This document shows positions 1 through 5,919 of a stretch of DNA of 6,040 bases, piece after piece (positions within the stretch are counted from its first letter, which is position 1; every line of letters begins with the position of its first letter). The stretch is from JBBITW01 sp037440525 (GTDB lineage Bacteria > Desulfobacterota > BSN033 > UBA1163). The notes under the pieces were generated by a model, which was not told the origin of the DNA, ran no database searches, and worked only from the letters and a program-made list of their open reading frames with translations. The stretch lies in assembly GCA_037440525.1 (NCBI GenBank), contig JBBITW010000207.1:1-6040 (forward strand), given 5' to 3'. The position numbers and the translations under genes were made by a program.

Positions 1-1022
1 CCAATATCAGGGGAGGGGTTGCAATAGGAACTGTCTTTGCCTGTGGAATCTTTGGAGCCATGTCGGGGGCAAGCCTGGCAGCAGCCTCCGTAATGTCAGA
101 GATTGCTATTCCCAATATGCGCCGTTTAGGATATTCAGATTCCCTCATCGGAGGGGTAGTGAGTATCGGTTCGACATTAGATATCCTGATTCCACCGAGC
201 ATCCTCTTTGTGATCTATGGTATCATGACGAATACATCCGTGAGTAAGTTACTCATTGCAGGGGTGTTGCCAGGTATTGTGCTTGGAATCTTTTTAATCA
301 TCTGCATACTTTTATGGGTCTTTCTCCGTCCTCAAGATGCACCACAAACTGAGCATATCCCCTGGTCAGAACGACTTAGAAGTTCGTATCGTATCTGGCC
401 AAGTATACTTTTAATTTTAATTGTGATTGGATTACTCTATGGAGGGGTTGCTACACCAACAGAGGTAGCTGGCCTTGGGGCCTTCTTTGCTGGAGTGATA
501 GGAATAATCTTAAACCGCCTCACCTGGTCAGGAACAATTGAAGCCTTTAAGGGAACAATTCGCATTTCGGCTATGATCTTTATGATCCTGATTGGAGCTT
601 ATATCTTTGGATATTTCATGACCCTGAGTGGTATCCCTGAAAAGGTTATAAGCACTGTGCAGGAAATGAATCTTAATCGCTGGACTGTAATAATTGCCAT
701 ATGCTTAAGTTACTTCATATTCAGTATGTTCATGGATGAGCTTCCACTTATGCTTATTTATCTCCAGATTACTTTTCCTTTAATTACACATCTGGGGTTT
801 AACCCCATATGGTATGGTGTCGTTATGGCAATCATGGTAATGATGGGACTTGTATTTCCTCCTGTTGGGTTGATTGTTTTTGTGGTAAGTGAGGCCGGAA
901 AAATAGAACTCTCAAAGGTTTATAAGGGAGCAAGCATATTGATTATTGCTATTGTGATGACATTAGTTTTATTAATGATCTTTCCTGAAATAGTTCTATG
1001 GCTTCCATCAAGGATGAAATGA
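1..1022 (+). CDS. TRAP transporter large membrane subunit (DctM type), 5' truncated
   Basis: This is the transport subunit of a tripartite ATP-independent periplasmic (TRAP) importer, which uses an ion gradient to take up a carboxylate delivered by a periplasmic binding protein. The reading frame is already open at base 3 and reads NIRGGVAIGTVFACGIFGAM before the first ATG at 60. That ATG is therefore internal, and the gene is cut by the window edge. About 339 residues remain, against roughly 425-435 in the family, so some 90 N-terminal residues are missing. DctM hallmarks visible are RGGVAIGT, FGAMSGASLAAA, the IPPSILFVIYGI segment, GVLPGI, ATPTEVAGLGA, and FPPVGLIVFVV near the end. About seven or eight hydrophobic membrane-spanning stretches alternate with short loops. 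The small DctQ and binding DctP subunits would be expected upstream, outside the window. The gene ends 49 bases before the MmgE/PrpD gene on the same strand, so the substrate is probably the feedstock of the enzymes downstream. The substrate cannot be read from the sequence. Confidence 0.93.
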   Translation, partial: NIRGGVAIGTVFACGIFGAMSGASLAAASVMSEIAIPNMRRLGYSDSLIGGVVSIGSTLDILIPPSILFVIYGIMTNTSVSKLLIAGVLPGIVLGIFLIICILLWVFLRPQDAPQTEHIPWSERLRSSYRIWPSILLILIVIGLLYGGVATPTEVAGLGAFFAGVIGIILNRLTWSGTIEAFKGTIRISAMIFMILIGAYIFGYFMTLSGIPEKVISTVQEMNLNRWTVIIAICLSYFIFSMFMDELPLMLIYLQITFPLITHLGFNPIWYGVVMAIMVMMGLVFPPVGLIVFVVSEAGKIELSKVYKGASILIIAIVMTLVLLMIFPEIVLWLPSRMK

Positions 1023-1030
1023 TTTATGTA

Positions 1031-1049
1031 AAATTTAAATATTAAATTT
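1031..1049. repeat. AT-only perfect inverted repeat in the TRAP-mmgE gap
   Basis: AAATTTAA (1031-1038), a 3-base spacer ATA, and TTAAATTT (1042-1049) form a perfect 8-base inverted repeat. It lies in the 49-base gap just upstream of the ribosome binding site of the MmgE/PrpD gene. It contains no G or C, so as an RNA hairpin it would be weak, and there is no following T-run typical of a terminator. It could be an operator half-site pair, an mRNA processing site, or chance in an AT-rich spacer. Confidence 0.4.
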
Positions 1050-1056
1050 CAAAAAG

Positions 1057-1063
1057 AAAGGAG
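1057..1063 (+). promoter_or_regulatory. Ribosome binding site deciding a GTG start
   Basis: AAAGGAG at 1057-1063 lies 8 bases before the GTG at 1072. This supports GTG rather than a later ATG as the start of the MmgE/PrpD gene. The resulting N-terminus (MNENKKIAEVLSEFL) also matches where family members usually begin. Confidence 0.8.
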
Positions 1064-1071
1064 AGATAAAA

Positions 1072-2454
1072 GTGAACGAGAATAAGAAGATTGCGGAGGT
1101 GCTTTCAGAATTTCTTGTAAATCAGAAATATGAAGATTTGCCAAAGGAGGCAATTGAGAAGGTAAAGGATTATGTTATAGATGTGATTGGTTGCACAGTA
1201 GGGGCATCAATACAACCGCAGGTCAGAATCCTTACAGAGGTTCTCCGGACGGAAGGAGGAAACCCTCATAGTTCCGTATTTGCTCAGGGGTTTAAGACAT
1301 CCGTGATGAATGCAGCCCTGCTTAATGGCACCATGGGACACACATTCGATTTTGATGACGACCATCGAGAAGGGACAATGCATCCATCGGTTGCTGTTTT
1401 TCCTTCAGTCTTTGCCCTTGGAGAAAAATTGAATATCAGTGGGAGGGAGTTTCTCAGGGCCTTTATTTTAGGCCTTGAGGTTATGATACGTCTTGGAGAA
1501 TCCCTCCTTGGAAAGTCCTATTATCAGGGCTTTCATCCAACTGGGACGTGTGGAGTGTTTGGCGCATCTGCTGGCTGTTCAGTAGTTTTGGGTCTTGATA
1601 TTAAGCGAACAAAGTATGCCCTGGGAATAGCAGGAAGCTTCTCTGCGGGCACACAGGAATGCACGGGAGAAGGAGCCTGGCAGAAACCCCTTCAGGCAGG
1701 TCATCCTGCTATGGGAGGAGTTCTTGCTGCTTGTCTTGCAGAGAAAAACTATATTGGAAGTGGAACTGTTTTTGATGGCCCAAATGGACTCATTCGAGCA
1801 CTTTCATTCAAAGATCATTTCGATTACAGTCGAATAACAGAAAATCTTGGCAAAAAATGGGAGATGATGGATACGAGCATAAAGGTGCATGCCTGCTGTC
1901 GTTTTTCGGGGCCGGTTGCCGACTGTGCACTTGATCTTTATCGTCAGGGTGTTCGTGCAAAGGATGTAAAAAGGATAATTGCCCGGGTTGGAGACTTCAC
2001 AATTAAAATGCTATGTAACCCTGTGGATAGAAAACTAAGACCTCAAACCCATGTTGATGCCCAGTTCAGTCTTCCATGGGCAATTGCGGTTGCCATATGT
2101 AAAAATAGAACAGGAGTGGATGAATTCAAGGTTGAGTCCTTAAATGACCCAGAGGTATTAGCCCTTGCGCAGAAGGTGACATGGGAATTTGATCCTGAGG
2201 CAGAGGCCATGTATCCAAAGGCATATCCTGCAACAGTGATTGCCGAGCTAAATGATGGCAGAATATTCAGGGCCCATGTTGATTATCCAAAGGGGGATCC
2301 TGAGAATCCTGCCTCGAGGGAAGAGATTGTTAACAAGTTTAATGAACTGACAGGAAAATTCTTTGATCCCAAAAGAAGGAAAAAGATTATTGAGATGGTG
2401 AATCGGCTTGAGGAACTGGATAACATTTCAAAACTGGCTGACTTGGTTAGATGA
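1072..2454 (+). CDS. MmgE/PrpD family protein (candidate dehydratase or aconitate-type decarboxylase)
   Basis: The 460-residue product is full length for the MmgE/PrpD family (about 450-480), which includes 2-methylcitrate dehydratase (PrpD) and cis-aconitate decarboxylase (CAD/ACOD1). The family is cofactor-free and cytosolic, with a helical N-terminal domain and an alpha/beta C-terminal lid. Visible family motifs are GHTFDFDDDH (residues 89-98), GTMHPS around H104, FHPTGTCGVFGA around H155, QKPLQAGHPAMGG around K205, KVHACCRFSGP around H273, and DAQFSLPWAIAV (329-340). By eye, D93, H104, H155 and K205 line up with the active-site Asp, two His and Lys described for human ACOD1. The family's common SLPY tyrosine appears here as W336. 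There is no signal peptide or membrane segment. The start is GTG with a good ribosome binding site. It sits between a TRAP permease gene and a PrpF-family isomerase gene, suggesting that it handles the imported acid first. The family call is secure. The reaction is not: dehydration, decarboxylation and epimerisation all occur in the family. Confidence 0.9.
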   Translation: MNENKKIAEVLSEFLVNQKYEDLPKEAIEKVKDYVIDVIGCTVGASIQPQVRILTEVLRTEGGNPHSSVFAQGFKTSVMNAALLNGTMGHTFDFDDDHREGTMHPSVAVFPSVFALGEKLNISGREFLRAFILGLEVMIRLGESLLGKSYYQGFHPTGTCGVFGASAGCSVVLGLDIKRTKYALGIAGSFSAGTQECTGEGAWQKPLQAGHPAMGGVLAACLAEKNYIGSGTVFDGPNGLIRALSFKDHFDYSRITENLGKKWEMMDTSIKVHACCRFSGPVADCALDLYRQGVRAKDVKRIIARVGDFTIKMLCNPVDRKLRPQTHVDAQFSLPWAIAVAICKNRTGVDEFKVESLNDPEVLALAQKVTWEFDPEAEAMYPKAYPATVIAELNDGRIFRAHVDYPKGDPENPASREEIVNKFNELTGKFFDPKRRKKIIEMVNRLEELDNISKLADLVR

Positions 2455-2490
2455 GGTGGAAGCAGGAGAATTAAGAGAAAGGAGGGTGCG

Positions 2491-3651
2491 ATGAGGGGAT
2501 TTAGAAAGATACCATGTGTAATCCAGAGGGGCGGAACAAGTAAGGGGGTTTACCTCCACGAAAAGGATCTACCCGAGGATCCAGAAATAAGGAATAAGGT
2601 GATACTGGCAATATTTGGAAGCCCTGATATAAGACAGATAGATGGTCTTGGTGGGGCTGATCCCCTGACAAGCAAATGTGCTATTATAGGACCTCCGGAG
2701 AGATCAGATGCAGATGTTAACTATACAATGGCTCAGGTGGATATAACAAAACCCATTCTCGATTTCAGGGGGAATTGTGGAAACATCTCCTCTGGTGTTG
2801 GTCCCTTTGCAATTGATGAAGGTTTGGTACCTGTTAAGGAGCCAGAAACAGTTGTCCGTATCTATAATACCAACACAAAAAAGATCCTTAAGGCATATGT
2901 TCAGACCATTGATGGGAAATCAAATTATATTGGTGATTATGCAATTGATGGTGTTCCAGGGACAGGCAGTAAGATTCTGCTTGATTATTCTGAAACTGCA
3001 GGGGCTGCCACAGGAAAACTCCTGCCCACGGGTAATCCTTCGGATATCATCCACGTGCCATCCATTGGTGAGATTGAAATATCGATTGTTGATGCTGGAA
3101 ATCCCATGTGTTTCATTAAGCCCGAGGTGCTTGGTCTATCCGGGATTGAAGGACCACTGGATCAAGATGTTATTCGATTGCTTGATAAGATTGAGATAAT
3201 CCGCGGGATTGCTGCGAAGATGATTGGATTTGTTGATGATCCCTCAAGGGCAAGGTTTGAAAGTCCTGCTGGACCAATGATTGCCTTTGTTAGTGAGCCA
3301 AAAGATTATATAAGTTTTACAGATGGGAAGATGGTAAGAGCAGAGGAGGTTGATTTTGTATCGAGATGCTTTTTCATGCAGGAGATGCATAAAACATATC
3401 CTGGGACAGGAACGGTCTGTACAGGGGTTGCAGCATTGATTGAAGGAACAATTGTCAACAGGGTCTGTTCTCCAAGGGCCATGGAGAGAAAGACTGTCTG
3501 TATCGGACATCCAAGCGGAACAATATCCATAGAGGTTGAGGTAGAAAAGACAAAGGACGGCTTTAAATTAAAAAAGGCTGCCTTCGGAAGGACATCCAGA
3601 AGAATCATGGAAGGTTTTGTATATGTTCCAGAGGTAGCCTTTAAGAAATAA
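2491..3651 (+). CDS. PrpF-family isomerase, 3-methylitaconate delta-isomerase (Mii)-like
   Basis: The 386-residue product belongs to the PrpF family (diaminopimelate-epimerase fold, two similar alpha/beta domains with the active site between them). Members move a double bond in branched unsaturated di- and tricarboxylates: PrpF acts on 2-methylaconitate and Mii converts 3-methylitaconate to dimethylmaleate. Signatures visible are IPCVIQRGGTSKGV (residues 7-20), GLGGADPLTSKCAII (52-66), RGNCGNISSGVGPFAI (93-108), GNPMCFI (203-209) and MHKTYPGTGTVC (299-310). The published Mii active-site residues Ser17, Lys62, Cys96 and His300 are S17, K62, C96 and H300 here, at identical numbers; Mii is 380 residues. 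In PrpF the Lys/Cys pair is numbered 73/107, so the spacing here follows Mii. AAAGGAGG at 2478-2485 lies 5 bases before the ATG. The gene begins 36 bases after the MmgE/PrpD gene and ends 24 before the lyase gene, which indicates one operon. Family assignment is secure; the exact substrate (3-methylitaconate, itaconate or an aconitate) is inferred. Confidence 0.92.
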   Translation: MRGFRKIPCVIQRGGTSKGVYLHEKDLPEDPEIRNKVILAIFGSPDIRQIDGLGGADPLTSKCAIIGPPERSDADVNYTMAQVDITKPILDFRGNCGNISSGVGPFAIDEGLVPVKEPETVVRIYNTNTKKILKAYVQTIDGKSNYIGDYAIDGVPGTGSKILLDYSETAGAATGKLLPTGNPSDIIHVPSIGEIEISIVDAGNPMCFIKPEVLGLSGIEGPLDQDVIRLLDKIEIIRGIAAKMIGFVDDPSRARFESPAGPMIAFVSEPKDYISFTDGKMVRAEEVDFVSRCFFMQEMHKTYPGTGTVCTGVAALIEGTIVNRVCSPRAMERKTVCIGHPSGTISIEVEVEKTKDGFKLKKAAFGRTSRRIMEGFVYVPEVAFKK

Positions 3652-3656
3652 AAGAG

Positions 3657-3663
3657 AGGAAGG
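3657..3663 (+). promoter_or_regulatory. Distant ribosome binding site of the lyase gene
   Basis: AGGAAGG at 3657-3663 ends 12 bases before the ATG at 3676, longer than the 5-8 base spacing of the other genes here. A second AAGG at 3669-3672 would be too close, at 3 bases. No upstream ATG, GTG or TTG lies in frame between the previous stop and 3676, so the start stands despite the spacing. Translation may be weaker than for the neighbours or partly coupled to the gene upstream. Confidence 0.5.
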
Positions 3664-3675
3664 TGTTTAAGGTAT

Positions 3676-4539
3676 ATGAGACATACAACCAGATTGAGAG
3701 AACTTATCAATAGAAAGGAGATCCTACTTGCTCCAGGTGCATTTGATGCCATGAGTGCAAAATTAATCGAGGCAACCGGGTTTGAAGCAGTCTATATGAC
3801 AGGATTTGGTACTTCGGCCTCAATTTTTGGGCTTCCCGATATAGGATTGCTTACAATGACAGAGATGGTTGAAAACGTGAGGAGAATATCATGTGCTGTT
3901 GATATACCTGTGATTGCAGATGCAGATACTGGATATGGTAACCACCTGAATGTTCTTAGAACAATTGAAGAGTATGAGAAGGCTGGTGTAGCAGGACTCC
4001 ATATCGAGGATCAGATCTCTCCAAAGAGATGTGGACATATGGAAGGGCACAGATTGATTCCGCTAAAGGAGATGGTGTCAAAGATAAGGGCCTCGTTAAA
4101 GGCAAGAAAGGATAAGGACCTGGTGCTTATTGCAAGGACGGATGCAATTTCAGCTGAGGGTTTTGATGAAGCCATCCGAAGGGGGAATATCTATAGGGAA
4201 GAAGGGGCAGATGTTATATTTGTAGAGGCCCCTATAAATATTGAGCAATTGGAGAAAATACCAAAACTCATTAACGGACCCGTAATGGTTAACATTGCAC
4301 CAAAAACTCCATATCTTCCTTTAAAGAAATATGAAGAGATGGGCTATTCCATGGCAATTTTCCCCCCAATCTGTATTACCACTGCCTACAGGGCAATAAA
4401 AGAGAAGTTATTAGAACTAAAAAGAGAAGGTTTTGTTAAAGATGGAGTCCACAGCGGTGTTCCATTTGATGAGCTGGTTAACTTTTTGGGATTAAAAAAA
4501 TATAGAACAATGGAGGAAGAGATACTTAAAAGGCTCTGA
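3676..4539 (+). CDS. Isocitrate lyase/PEP mutase superfamily lyase (2,3-dimethylmalate lyase / methylisocitrate lyase-like)
   Basis: The 287-residue product is a full-length short member of the isocitrate lyase/PEP mutase superfamily, a TIM-barrel enzyme that cleaves the C-C bond of a 2-hydroxy dicarboxylate (or tricarboxylate) using Mg2+. Visible motifs are LAPGAFDAMSAKL (residues 18-30), a GLPDIG loop with D55, the metal-binding IADADTGYG (D82, D84), HIEDQ (109-113), the catalytic loop KRCGH (117-121, with C119 as the general acid/base) and IARTDA (R154). The Cys in the loop is the mark of true lyases such as 2-methylisocitrate lyase (PrpB) and 2,3-dimethylmalate lyase, and argues against PEP mutase or phosphonopyruvate hydrolase. 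At 287 residues it is far shorter than classical AceA isocitrate lyase. Between a Mii-like isomerase gene and a LeuC/DmdA-like hydro-lyase gene, cleavage of dimethylmalate to pyruvate plus propionate, or of a methylmalate to pyruvate plus acetate, is the most economical inference. Methylisocitrate cleavage remains possible. Confidence 0.9.
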   Translation: MRHTTRLRELINRKEILLAPGAFDAMSAKLIEATGFEAVYMTGFGTSASIFGLPDIGLLTMTEMVENVRRISCAVDIPVIADADTGYGNHLNVLRTIEEYEKAGVAGLHIEDQISPKRCGHMEGHRLIPLKEMVSKIRASLKARKDKDLVLIARTDAISAEGFDEAIRRGNIYREEGADVIFVEAPINIEQLEKIPKLINGPVMVNIAPKTPYLPLKKYEEMGYSMAIFPPICITTAYRAIKEKLLELKREGFVKDGVHSGVPFDELVNFLGLKKYRTMEEEILKRL

Positions 4540-4549
4540 TCTCTTTCTA

Positions 4550-4561
4550 ATTTTTAAAAAT
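4550..4561. repeat. AT-only palindrome between the lyase and hydro-lyase genes
   Basis: ATTTTTAAAAAT is a perfect 12-base palindrome in the 47-base gap after the lyase stop codon. With no loop and no G or C it is not a good terminator. It may be a spacer feature like the AT-only repeat at 1031-1049, or chance. Confidence 0.25.
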
Positions 4562-4572
4562 CACTAAAAGAT

Positions 4573-4578
4573 AAGGAG
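4573..4578 (+). promoter_or_regulatory. Ribosome binding site deciding GTG 4587 over ATG 4593
   Basis: AAGGAG at 4573-4578 is 8 bases from the GTG at 4587 but 14 bases from the in-frame ATG at 4593. The GTG is therefore the better start, and the protein begins MGMTITEKIL. The difference is only two residues. Confidence 0.7.
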
Positions 4579-4586
4579 TTAATAAG

Positions 4587-5855
4587 GTGGGAATGACGAT
4601 TACAGAAAAGATTTTAGCTCTCCATTCAGGACTAAAGGAGGTAAGGCCAGGCGATATAGTGAATGCAAGAGTTGATATTGTGATGGGACATGATCTTTCT
4701 GCTCCAGAAGCCATTGACCAGATTGAAAGGCTTGGGATAGACAGGGTCTTTGACCCTAAAAGGATAGTTCTTGTTCCAGACCACTTCACTCCCAACAAGG
4801 ATATCCCTTCTGCAGAAAGTTGTAAAAGAATGAGAGAGTTTGCCAAACGACACGGTATTACCCATTATTTTGAACTTGGAGAGATGGGTATATCCCATGC
4901 CCTTCTCCCTGAAAAAGGGATTGTTGTGCCAGGTGATGTTGTGGTAGGTGGTGATAGTCACACCTGTACTTATGGAGCGCTCGGAAGCTTTGCAACAGGT
5001 GTTGGAAGTTCTGATCTTGCAGCAACGATGCTAACAGGGGAGCTATGGTTCAAAGTCCCGGAATCAATGAAATTTATATATTATGGGAATCTTCGGAAAT
5101 GGGTAGATGGGAAGGATCTTATTCTATATACAATTGGAGATATAGGAGTGGATGGTGCCCTTTACCGAGCAATGGAATTTTCGGGAGAAACCATTGAGAG
5201 GCTTCCGATGTCAGGCAGGTTCACAATGGCAAACATGGCTGTTGAAGCAGGTGCAAAGAACGGAATCTTCGAACCTGATAAGGTAACAATAGAATATCTA
5301 AATGGTAAGGCAGAAAGGCCATATCAAATACTGAAAAGTGATCATGACGCAACTTATGTTGAGGTGAGAGAATATGATGTATCCCGATTAGAGCCCCTGG
5401 TAGCCTTTCCACACCTGCCCAGTGCTATAAAGCCCCTGAGCCAGGTGGGTGATGTTTATATTGATCAGGTGGTTATTGGATCTTGTACAAATGGCAGGAT
5501 AGATGACCTCCGTATAGCAGCAAAGATTTTAAAAGGCAATAAGGTTGCCCCATATGTGCGGCTTATTATCATCCCTGCAACACCTGACATTTACAGACAG
5601 GCACTGAAAGAGGGTCTTATTGAGATTTTTCTTGATGCTAAGGCAGTCATCAGCCCTCCAACATGTGGTCCATGTGTTGGAGGACATATGGGAATCCTTG
5701 CAAAGGGCGAGAGGGCGCTATCAACAACAAATCGAAATTTTGTAGGAAGGATGGGGCATCTTGAGAGTGAGGTCTATCTTTCAAATCCTGCAGTTGCCGC
5801 AGCAAGTGCAATTAAAGGAAAGATAGCAAGTCCTGATGAGGTTGTCAAAGATTAG
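4587..5855 (+). CDS. LeuC/DmdA-type aconitase-family hydro-lyase, large [4Fe-4S] subunit
   Basis: The 422-residue product is the catalytic large subunit of a two-subunit hydro-lyase of the archaeal-type LeuC / homoaconitase / 2,3-dimethylmalate dehydratase (DmdA) group. These enzymes add or remove water across a C=C bond next to carboxylates and act in the cytosol. Visible motifs are DHFTPNKDIPSAE, GISHALLPEKG, GGDSHTCTYGALG (residues 121-133), IGSCTNGR with C300, PPTCGPCVGG with C360 and C363 (the three Fe-S cluster cysteines), and NRNFVGRMGHLESEVYLSNPAVAAASA near the end. Its length is normal for this group and shorter than the ~465-residue proteobacterial LeuC. The swivel domain carried by the small subunit (LeuD/DmdB) is absent from this chain, and no small-subunit gene follows in the remaining 185 bases. 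In this neighbourhood, hydration of dimethylmaleate or citraconate to the malate derivative cleaved by the lyase is the best inference. Isopropylmalate dehydratase (leucine synthesis) is less likely because no other leucine gene is seen. Confidence 0.9.
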   Translation: MGMTITEKILALHSGLKEVRPGDIVNARVDIVMGHDLSAPEAIDQIERLGIDRVFDPKRIVLVPDHFTPNKDIPSAESCKRMREFAKRHGITHYFELGEMGISHALLPEKGIVVPGDVVVGGDSHTCTYGALGSFATGVGSSDLAATMLTGELWFKVPESMKFIYYGNLRKWVDGKDLILYTIGDIGVDGALYRAMEFSGETIERLPMSGRFTMANMAVEAGAKNGIFEPDKVTIEYLNGKAERPYQILKSDHDATYVEVREYDVSRLEPLVAFPHLPSAIKPLSQVGDVYIDQVVIGSCTNGRIDDLRIAAKILKGNKVAPYVRLIIIPATPDIYRQALKEGLIEIFLDAKAVISPPTCGPCVGGHMGILAKGERALSTTNRNFVGRMGHLESEVYLSNPAVAAASAIKGKIASPDEVVKD

Positions 5856-5867
5856 ATTAAGAGAGCT

Positions 5868-5896
5868 CTGAAAAAGTATTTAAAAAAGTTTTTTAG
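5868..5896 (+). terminator. Possible weak AT-rich terminator after the hydro-lyase gene
   Basis: CTGAAAAA (5868-5875) can pair with TTTTTTAG (5889-5896) around a 13-base AT-rich loop, giving 8 pairs including one G-T. It begins 13 bases after the stop codon. The stem has almost no GC, so it is a poor intrinsic terminator by normal rules. It is listed because it is the only candidate at the apparent end of the gene run. Confidence 0.25.
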
Positions 5897-5919
5897 ACTG
5901 GGGAGGTGGGGTGAAAAAG

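Noticed and set aside
12..451. Repeated GGAGGGGTTGC at about 12-22 and 441-451
   Set aside because: Both copies encode Gly-Gly-Val-Ala within the membrane protein; shared codons explain the match and there is no wider repeat.
60..1022. The TRAP permease starting at the ATG at 60
   Set aside because: The frame is open from base 3 with conserved DctM residues (RGGVAIGT) before that ATG, so the gene is truncated by the window and the ATG is an internal methionine.
2777..3199. A 140-codon open frame on the + strand inside the PrpF-family gene
   Set aside because: It lies wholly within the well-supported isomerase gene in another frame, has no recognisable motifs and a composition typical of a shifted reading.
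3306..3752. A 148-codon open frame on the - strand across the isomerase-lyase junction
   Set aside because: It is antisense to two genes with clear catalytic motifs and shows no domain of its own. The same applies to the shorter antisense frames at 3244-3510, 4547-4846, 4632-4961 and 5221-5412.
1072..5855. A standard methylcitrate cycle operon (prpD-prpF-prpB-acnD)
   Set aside because: The family set is similar, but no methylcitrate synthase is present, the aconitase-family gene is a 422-residue LeuC/DmdA type rather than the long single-chain AcnD, and the PrpF-family protein follows Mii numbering. It is kept as the main alternative rather than excluded.
4587..5855. Leucine-pathway isopropylmalate dehydratase (leuC)
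   Set aside because: Sequence alone allows it, but no leuA, leuB or leuD is seen and the neighbours are carboxylate-catabolic enzymes and a transporter.
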